From positions 1-12,460 of the forward strand of contig SLBE01000085.1 of NCBI GenBank assembly GCA_007126465.1: a DNA stretch of 12,460 nt. Direction: 5' to 3'. Under the pieces are notes generated by a model, which was not told the origin of the DNA, ran no database searches, and saw nothing but the letters and a program-made list of their open reading frames with translations. The stretch is from Syntrophomonadaceae bacterium. GTDB taxonomy: Bacteria; Bacillota; Dethiobacteria; DTU022. A program made the translations under genes and the position numbers. Of this stretch, positions 7,685-12,460 are shown one piece after another; the stretch's first letter is position 1, and every line of letters begins with the position of its first letter.

Positions 7685-7763
7685 TCATCCCATAATAGAT
7701 TGTGGCAACCGGTGCCGTACCTGTTTTGTCACTTGATATGTTATTTGAAAAGGAGTTGAAGCA

Positions 7764-9212
7764 ATGCACGTTAACAAGCTGGCCCAGAGTACGATGGGCC
7801 TGAATGTCATGACAGAAGATCAGGTTGAACGTATCCATCATGCCACGCTGGATATATTGCAAAGAGTCGGGGTGAAGGTTTTTGAGCCGGAAGCGCTGGA
7901 TCTGTTGCACGGAGCAGGCGCGCTGGTTGACGGAAACCTGGTGAAAATTCCACCGATACTTGTTCAGCAGGCTATAGAATCGGCCCCGAAGGTTGTTCCT
8001 TTGGCTACCCGGGACGGGAAAAGGGCTATTACCATGGAAAGGGGGCGTATTTATTACGGAACCGGTTCTGAAGTACCCTTTACAATAGACTTAGACAGCG
8101 GCGAGCGGCGCAAACCGCTAAAAGAGGATATTTGCAACACGGGCCGCCTGGTGGATGCCCTGGAAAACGTAGATTTTGTGATGTCACTGGGCCTGGTGAC
8201 CGATGTGCCGGTTGACGCTTCTGATGTTCACCAGTTTGAGGCGATGCTGCTTAATTCAACCAAGCCGATCTTATTTACCGCTTATAACCGCAGCGGTCTT
8301 AATGCTATCCTCGAGATGGCTGCCCTGGCCGCAGGCGGCCAGGAAAAATTGCGTGATAAACCAAGCCTGGCCCTCTATGCCGAGCCTACCTCACCACTGC
8401 TTCATTCACGTGAAGCCCTGGAAAAATTGCTGACCTGTGCAGAAGAAGGTATTCCGTTGATTTATGCTACCACTCCTATGCTCGGGGCAACCGCACCGGT
8501 AACTGTCAGCGGAGCGGCGGTAGTGGCTAATGCTGAAATCCTCTCCGGGCTGGTTATCCATCAGCTGAAAGCAAAAGGGGCCCCTTACGTTTATGGAGGT
8601 GGGATTCCGCCGATGCACATGGGCACCTCTATTTGTTCCTACGGCGGCCCTGAACGCGACCTGGGCTGCGTTACTCTTGTTAAAATGTCTCAATATTACC
8701 GGCTGCCTTCATTTACCACGGCAGGATGCACCGACGCCCAGGTTTTTGATCAGCAGGCCGGAATGGAGGCCGGTTTCAACCTGGTTGTAGCCGGTATGGC
8801 CGGGGGCAACCTGATTCATAACCTTGGTTACATGGGTGTTGGCATGACCTCCTGTTTCGAGCACCTGCTGCTCTGTAATGAAGCTGTCGGAGCGGTAAAG
8901 CACCTGTTGCGTGGGGTGGATGTGAGTGAAGAAGCCCTGGCCCTTGATTTAATTGAAAAGGTTGGTCCCGGGGGACACTACCTGGCAGAAGGACATACCA
9001 TGAAGCATTTCCGCGAAGAGCTGTATTTCCCGCAGACTTTGAACCGTAAAAATTATGATGCCTGGAAACTGGACGGGTCAAAAACATTTGGCCAGGCAGC
9101 TAATGAAAGAGTAAAAGCAATTCTCAAGGAACATAAGCCGGCCGGCCTACCGCCCGAAGTAGAAAAGCAGATCAAAGCAATTTCTGCCAGACGGGACAGC
9201 GAAGTCAACTGA
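7764..9212 (+). CDS. MttB-superfamily corrinoid-dependent methyltransferase, non-pyrrolysine (paralogue 1)
   Basis: 482 residues of the trimethylamine methyltransferase (MttB) superfamily. Characterised non-pyrrolysine members demethylate quaternary amines such as glycine betaine (MtgB), proline betaine (MtpB) and carnitine (MtcB), passing the methyl group to a Co(I) corrinoid protein. Visible family features are HHATLDILQRVGVKVFEPEA near the N-terminus, YYGTGSEVP (97-105), LNSTKPILF (163-171), NAEILSGLVIHQLK (256-269), YGGGIPP (277-283), GCTDAQ (321-326) and the C-terminal GPGGHYLAEGHTM. There is no in-frame TAG; Gln326 appears to sit where MttB has pyrrolysine (by recalled motif). The ATG has AAAAGGAG (7748-7755) 8 nt upstream. 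It follows the Mo hydroxylase by 79 bases and precedes a close paralogue. No corrinoid protein (MttC type) is in the window. Substrate unknown; a quaternary or N-methylated amine is the best guess. Confidence 0.9.
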   Translation: MHVNKLAQSTMGLNVMTEDQVERIHHATLDILQRVGVKVFEPEALDLLHGAGALVDGNLVKIPPILVQQAIESAPKVVPLATRDGKRAITMERGRIYYGTGSEVPFTIDLDSGERRKPLKEDICNTGRLVDALENVDFVMSLGLVTDVPVDASDVHQFEAMLLNSTKPILFTAYNRSGLNAILEMAALAAGGQEKLRDKPSLALYAEPTSPLLHSREALEKLLTCAEEGIPLIYATTPMLGATAPVTVSGAAVVANAEILSGLVIHQLKAKGAPYVYGGGIPPMHMGTSICSYGGPERDLGCVTLVKMSQYYRLPSFTTAGCTDAQVFDQQAGMEAGFNLVVAGMAGGNLIHNLGYMGVGMTSCFEHLLLCNEAVGAVKHLLRGVDVSEEALALDLIEKVGPGGHYLAEGHTMKHFREELYFPQTLNRKNYDAWKLDGSKTFGQAANERVKAILKEHKPAGLPPEVEKQIKAISARRDSEVN

Positions 9213-9237
9213 AAGGCCATTAAGAGCATATATTAAT

Positions 9238-9243
9238 GGGAGG
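9238..9243 (+). promoter_or_regulatory. Ribosome binding site for a TTG start at 9252
   Basis: GGGAGG lies 8 nt before the TTG at 9252. The ATG at 9236 just upstream is out of frame, so this site supports TTG as the start of the second MttB-like gene. The resulting protein aligns residue for residue with its upstream paralogue from position 1. Confidence 0.7.
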
Positions 9244-9251
9244 CAAAAGCA

Positions 9252-10697
9252 TTGAGCAAAATTAACCACTTTATTAAGCGAATGGGTCTGCAAAACCTGA
9301 CAGATGATCAAATGGAACAGCTGCATCTTGCCACCCTTGACACCTTAGAACAGGTAGGAGTTAAGGTTTGCGAACCTGAAGCGCTGCAGCTTCTGGGTGA
9401 TGCCGGAGCCAGGATAGACAAGGACCTGGTTAAGATTCCACCCTGGATGATTCAACAGGCCTTGCAAACTGCACCATGCAAGATTGCTATTTATAACCGG
9501 AGCGGTGAACGGGCCATGAGCCTGGAAAAAGGGAAGATCTATTTTGGCACCGGGTCAGATACGCCCTGTATCATCGATATTGAAACCGGCAAAAGAAGAA
9601 AATCAATAAAGCAGGATACTATCAATGCAACTAGAATTGCTGACGCCTTGGAAAACATCGATTTTGTTATGTCCATGGCCCGGGCTTCCGATGTGCCGGG
9701 GGAACGCACCGACCGCCACCATTTTGAAGCGATGACTTTAAACAGCACCAAACCGATCATTTTTGATGCTCATGATCGGCAGGGTTTACTTGATATCATT
9801 GAAATGGGTGCACTGGTTAAGGGGGGCAAAAAGCAGCTGGTCGAAAAACCTTATATCATGCATTACACGGAACCTACTTCTCCCCTGGTCCACACAAAAA
9901 ATGCCCTGGAAAAAATGATGATAGCAGCAGAAAACGGTATCCCCCTGGTTTATGCTCCGGCAGTAATGTGTGGAGCAACCGGACCGGTTACCACAGCCGG
10001 AGCGATTGTGGTTGGCAATGCTGAAATTTTGTCGGGGTTAGTTATTCATCAACTGAAAAAGAAAGGAGCTCCCTTTATTTATGGCGGAGGCACTCCACCA
10101 CTTAACATGATCACCACAATCTGCTCTTACGGTGATCCGCAGGGTTTTATGGGAGCCGCTCTTTTAACCCAGCTTTCGGATTATTACAAGCTGCCATCCT
10201 TTTCTATTGCGGGCTGCACCGATGCACAGGCGTTCGATCAACAGGCTGCAATGGAATCAGGTTTTAACCTGCTCTTTGCAGCACTGGCCGGAGGTAATCT
10301 GATTCACGATATCGGCTATATCGGGGCTGGCATGACCTACAGCCTTGAGCACCTGGTGCTCTGTGATGAAGGGGCCGGGATGGCCAAGTTTATAACCCGG
10401 GGAGTTGAAATTAACCCCGAGACAATAGCCCTCGAAGTAATAGAAAAGGTCGGTCCCGGCGGGCATTTCCTGACCGAGCAGCACACCATGGATCATTTTC
10501 GCAGCCACATGCATTTTACCAGGCTTTTTAACCGTAACACTTATGATAACTGGCAGGCTGCCGGGGCAAAAACATTTGGTGACAGCGCCAATGACCTGAT
10601 AAAAGAGATCCTGCACTGGCATGAAGTACCGCCCCTTGATCCCGCAGTAGAGAAAGCGGTAAAAGAGCTGGCAGCAGGTGAAAAAGTTGAAAGGTAA
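9252..10697 (+). CDS. MttB-superfamily corrinoid-dependent methyltransferase, non-pyrrolysine (paralogue 2)
   Basis: 481 residues, a full-length paralogue of the methyltransferase encoded immediately upstream. Aligned without gaps, the two share the same numbering through at least residue 340, and I count 195 identities in those 340 positions (57%). The same family motifs are present: YFGTGSDTP (97-105), LNSTKPIIF, NAEILSGLVIHQLK, YGGGTPP and GCTDAQAFDQQ from 321. Differences cluster in stretches likely to shape substrate or partner choice, for example SMARASDVPG against SLGLVTDVPV at 141-150, and 297-310 after CSYG. This looks like tandem duplication with divergence, perhaps for two methylated substrates, two sequential demethylations, or a heteromer. 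It starts with TTG, 39 bases behind its neighbour, with no terminator between, so co-transcription is likely. No pyrrolysine codon, and no corrinoid protein nearby. Exact substrate unknown. Confidence 0.9.
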   Translation: MSKINHFIKRMGLQNLTDDQMEQLHLATLDTLEQVGVKVCEPEALQLLGDAGARIDKDLVKIPPWMIQQALQTAPCKIAIYNRSGERAMSLEKGKIYFGTGSDTPCIIDIETGKRRKSIKQDTINATRIADALENIDFVMSMARASDVPGERTDRHHFEAMTLNSTKPIIFDAHDRQGLLDIIEMGALVKGGKKQLVEKPYIMHYTEPTSPLVHTKNALEKMMIAAENGIPLVYAPAVMCGATGPVTTAGAIVVGNAEILSGLVIHQLKKKGAPFIYGGGTPPLNMITTICSYGDPQGFMGAALLTQLSDYYKLPSFSIAGCTDAQAFDQQAAMESGFNLLFAALAGGNLIHDIGYIGAGMTYSLEHLVLCDEGAGMAKFITRGVEINPETIALEVIEKVGPGGHFLTEQHTMDHFRSHMHFTRLFNRNTYDNWQAAGAKTFGDSANDLIKEILHWHEVPPLDPAVEKAVKELAAGEKVER

Positions 10698-10718
10698 CTG
10701 GCCTGATTACAATTAAGT

Positions 10719-10740
10719 TGTTATAATAGGATAATATAAC
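10719..10740 (+). promoter_or_regulatory. Extended -10 promoter with overlapping inverted repeat
   Basis: TGTTATAAT at 10719-10727 is a perfect extended -10 element (TGnTATAAT) in the 127-bp gap before the cyclohydrolase gene. At the normal spacing, the upstream TGGCCT (10699-10704) is a poor -35 box, which fits an extended -10 promoter. The arms GTTATA (10720-10725) and TATAAC (10735-10740) form a perfect 6-bp inverted repeat over the -10 and likely start region, so it could be an operator. AT-richness makes chance possible. The predicted transcript start is near 10734, giving a leader of about 90 nt. Confidence 0.5.
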
Positions 10741-10777
10741 TTTAGAGTCGTTCTTATGGAGTTGTCTTTTAGAGTTG
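10741..10777 (+). repeat. TTTAGAGT direct repeat in the leader
   Basis: TTTAGAGTCG at 10741-10750 and TTTAGAGTTG at 10768-10777 match at nine of ten bases, 27 bp apart, between the predicted promoter and the cyclohydrolase gene. They may be a regulatory site or a chance similarity. I see no recognisable riboswitch fold in this short leader. Confidence 0.35.
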
Positions 10778-10824
10778 CAGCAAACTAATTAATTAAACCG
10801 TTTTCCAGAAGGAGATTTTAAAAG

Positions 10825-11448
10825 ATGCTAAAAGAACTTTCTGTTGAAGTATTTGTGCGTGAGGTTGCTTCTTCATCACCCGCACCCGGAGGAGGCAGCG
10901 TTGCAGCGTTAGCTGGAGCCCAGGGAGCAAGCCTTCTTTCTATGTACTGCAATCTCAGTCAGAACCGTGAAAAGCTTGGTGAGGTTGTGGATGAGCTGCA
11001 GGAAAAAGGAGAAGAAGCAAGGTTTCTTAAAACAAAACTGATCGAAGCAATTGATGAAGATACCCTGGCTTTTAACCAGGTGATGGATGCTTACCGTCTG
11101 CCAAAAGAAAGTGATGATGAGAAAGCAGCCCGCAAAGAGGCAATCCAGAAAGCAGGAATTAATGCAGCAGAAATACCCCTGCATACCGCCCGGGGCAGTT
11201 TACGGGTTCTTTCGCTGGTTAGTGAAGTAGCAGGCAAGGGCAATCCAATGGCCATAACTGATCTTGGGGTTGCTAACCTGCAGGCTTTTTCCGGGGTAAC
11301 CGGGGCTTGTTACAACGTGAAAATCAACCTTGATATGATCAAAGACCAGGAAAAGGTCACCGAATTTGAAGAAGAGATTAATGCAATTATGAAAGAAGCG
11401 GAAGGATTATTTAATAATAATCGCAAACAGATAGAAGAAAAGGTCTAA
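10825..11448 (+). CDS. Methenyl-THF cyclohydrolase / formimino-THF cyclodeaminase family (FTCD_C domain)
   Basis: Cytosolic, mostly helical C1-folate enzyme of 207 residues, the size of stand-alone FTCD_C proteins. It has the hallmark SSPAPGGGSVAALAGA (17-32) near the N-terminus and the helical remainder of the family, including DTLAFNQVMDAYRLP and an AAEIPLHTA segment. Characterised single-domain members include Fch/FchA, which interconverts 5,10-methenyl-THF and 10-formyl-THF. The same fold in formiminotransferase-cyclodeaminase deaminates formimino-THF. Both roles are possible; sequence alone does not separate them. Beside two methyltransferases, a role in oxidising methyl-derived C1-THF towards formyl-THF or formate makes sense. 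Next to a Mo hydroxylase, formimino-THF from purine breakdown is the alternative, but no formiminotransferase is here. The start ATG has AAGGAG (10809-10814) 10 nt upstream and follows its own likely promoter, so expression may be separate from the upstream genes. Confidence 0.87.
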   Translation: MLKELSVEVFVREVASSSPAPGGGSVAALAGAQGASLLSMYCNLSQNREKLGEVVDELQEKGEEARFLKTKLIEAIDEDTLAFNQVMDAYRLPKESDDEKAARKEAIQKAGINAAEIPLHTARGSLRVLSLVSEVAGKGNPMAITDLGVANLQAFSGVTGACYNVKINLDMIKDQEKVTEFEEEINAIMKEAEGLFNNNRKQIEEKV

Positions 11449-11481
11449 GCATAGACAAATTGTTTCTGAAAGGGTGTTTTG

Positions 11482-12255
11482 ATGTCTGATCTTTACAGTC
11501 AGATTGACAATTCTTCTCTGCTAATGTTTCTTTTTTATCCCCAGAAACGTCACGGCAGACCTCCCCGCGGGGCATTTGATCTGGAAGTGCCTGTTGCCGG
11601 CGGGGTAACTATAACCTGCCGGGCTTATCCCGGCGAAGAAGGAAAACCGTGGCTGCTTTATTTTCACGGTAACGGGGAAGTTGTCAGCGACTATGATGGG
11701 ATTGCCCCCATGTATAATGAAAGAGGTTTAAACCTGCTGGTGGCTGACTACCGTGGTTACGGTGCCAGCACCGGTAAGCCGACTTTTAAAGATATGGTTA
11801 GTGATGCCAGAGTAATTTTCGATCATGTCACTGCAGAAGAAAGTGAAATTGGTGCCGGGCAGGCCTGGTATGTAATGGGCCGGTCACTTGGCAGCATTTC
11901 TGCCCTGGAGCTGGCAGCTAACTGTGCAGAACAGGTTAAAGGAATAATTATAGAGAGCGGTTTTATCAGTGTGGCCGGCTTGATTCGCCACCTTGGCCTG
12001 CCTTCACCCGGGGATCTTTCACCCCTGGAAGAAGAATACCGACGTCTGACCGCCAATATCGAGCTGCCCGCCCTGATAATTCACGGCCAGCATGATCGCC
12101 TGGTTCCACTTACCCAGGGTAAAGAGTTATATGATAGTCTCGGTTCAGATCAAAAAGAACTGGTAGTTATTCCCGGAGCTGACCATAACGATATTATGTT
12201 TGTCAACCAGGAAAAGTACATAGACGCAATTGATAACTTTACTTCCGGCAGGTAA
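11482..12255 (+). CDS. Alpha/beta hydrolase
   Basis: Cytosolic serine hydrolase of 257 residues from the ATG at 11482; AAAGGG (11469-11474) is 7 nt upstream, so the in-frame TTG at 11479 is less likely. The canonical alpha/beta-hydrolase layout is visible: oxyanion-hole motif FHGNGE (61-66), VADYRGYGAS (87-96), nucleophile elbow GRSLGS (133-138) with Ser135, acid Asp205 in HGQHDRLVP, and His235 in PGADHND. The triad is therefore complete. There is no signal peptide or lipobox. The HGNG and YRGYG motifs place it near the FrsA/BAAT-like or YqkD/Bem46-like hydrolases of unassigned substrate. It lies 33 bases behind the cyclohydrolase gene and is probably co-transcribed. An ester or lactone cleavage in the same pathway is possible but not shown by sequence; it may be a housekeeping gene. 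Confidence 0.88.
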   Translation: MSDLYSQIDNSSLLMFLFYPQKRHGRPPRGAFDLEVPVAGGVTITCRAYPGEEGKPWLLYFHGNGEVVSDYDGIAPMYNERGLNLLVADYRGYGASTGKPTFKDMVSDARVIFDHVTAEESEIGAGQAWYVMGRSLGSISALELAANCAEQVKGIIIESGFISVAGLIRHLGLPSPGDLSPLEEEYRRLTANIELPALIIHGQHDRLVPLTQGKELYDSLGSDQKELVVIPGADHNDIMFVNQEKYIDAIDNFTSGR

Positions 12256-12282
12256 AACATTTTGGCAAGGGGGAAATCTTGA

Positions 12283-12460
12283 ATGCTGATTAAAGATATT
12301 ATGACCAAAGATGTTATAACTGTGTTAACAGGTGATTCAGTGGAAAAGTGTGCAAAGTTATTACAGGAAAATGATATAAGTGGTCTGCCGGTAATCGACG
12401 AAGAAGATCATGTGGTAGGTATTGTTACCGAGGGTGATTTGATCAGGCGGGCTTCGAGGA
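12283..12460 (+). CDS. CBS-domain protein (3' partial)
   Basis: The first 59 residues of a CBS-domain protein run off the right edge. The start reads MLIKDIMTKDVITV, then the CBS pattern SVEKCAKLLQENDISGLPVI followed by HVVGIVTEGDLIRR. This is the usual opening of a stand-alone tandem-CBS protein. CBS pairs bind adenosyl nucleotides (AMP, ATP, SAM) and regulate partner proteins. AAGGGGG (12267-12273) lies 9 nt before the ATG, and the gene follows the hydrolase by 27 bases. What follows the first CBS repeat, such as a second repeat or an effector or BON domain, cannot be seen. Its link to the catabolic genes is unclear. Confidence 0.85.
   Translation, partial: MLIKDIMTKDVITVLTGDSVEKCAKLLQENDISGLPVIDEEDHVVGIVTEGDLIRRASR

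Noticed and set aside
7685..7763. Promoter or hairpin between the 2Fe-2S subunit gene and the first methyltransferase gene
   Set aside because: TTGTCA (7726-7731) has no -10 box at proper spacing, and the GGCAACCGGTGCC element is too short and imperfect to call a terminator or operator.
7764..10697. Pyrrolysine-containing trimethylamine methyltransferase
   Set aside because: Both genes read through without an in-frame TAG, so they belong to the non-pyrrolysine branch and need not use trimethylamine.
1..12460. CRISPR arrays, tRNA or rRNA genes, insertion sequences, phage genes
   Set aside because: No spaced repeat array, transposase or integrase motif, or recognisable RNA gene was seen; nearly all sequence is accounted for by the listed genes.

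Overview
The window suggests an anaerobic, Gram-positive Clostridia-type bacterium. The evidence is moderate GC (about half, judged by eye), strong AGGAGG-type ribosome binding sites, frequent TTG and GTG starts, and gene families typical of such organisms: MttB-like methyltransferases, a methenyl-THF cyclohydrolase and a three-subunit molybdenum hydroxylase. This taxonomic reading is an inference. All ten recognisable genes lie on the + strand, and coding sequence fills almost the whole window.

Layout: (1) Positions 1-2593 hold the end of a dipeptide/oligopeptide-type ABC importer: a fused two-ATPase protein (5' end cut by the window edge) followed by one DppB-like permease. (2) Positions 2606-3949 encode an MmgE/PrpD-family protein directly behind the permease. 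(3) A 114-bp gap with short GTTTAAC repeats precedes a three-gene molybdenum hydroxylase in the order large (Mo) / FAD / 2Fe-2S subunit (4064-7684), with overlapping genes. (4) Two collinear paralogues of the non-pyrrolysine MttB methyltransferase superfamily follow (7764-10697). (5) A 127-bp gap carries the best promoter candidate in the window. Behind it come a stand-alone FTCD_C-type methenyl-THF cyclohydrolase/cyclodeaminase (10825-11448), an alpha/beta hydrolase (11482-12255) and the start of a CBS-domain protein cut by the right edge (12283-12460).

How the genes may work together (inference): the set looks like a catabolic island for an N-methylated, perhaps heterocyclic or betaine-like compound. 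The importer would bring it in, the Mo hydroxylase would oxidise a ring carbon or aldehyde, and the two MttB-like proteins would remove methyl groups to a corrinoid protein and on to tetrahydrofolate. The cyclohydrolase would act on the resulting C1-THF pool, and the MmgE/PrpD and alpha/beta-hydrolase proteins would process the carbon skeleton. The substrate is unknown. The Mo hydroxylase lacks the glutamate that xanthine dehydrogenases use to bind purines, and its active-site loop is not that of CO dehydrogenase. No corrinoid protein, corrinoid reactivase or molybdenum-cofactor insertion gene is visible here, so these must be outside the window or elsewhere in the genome.
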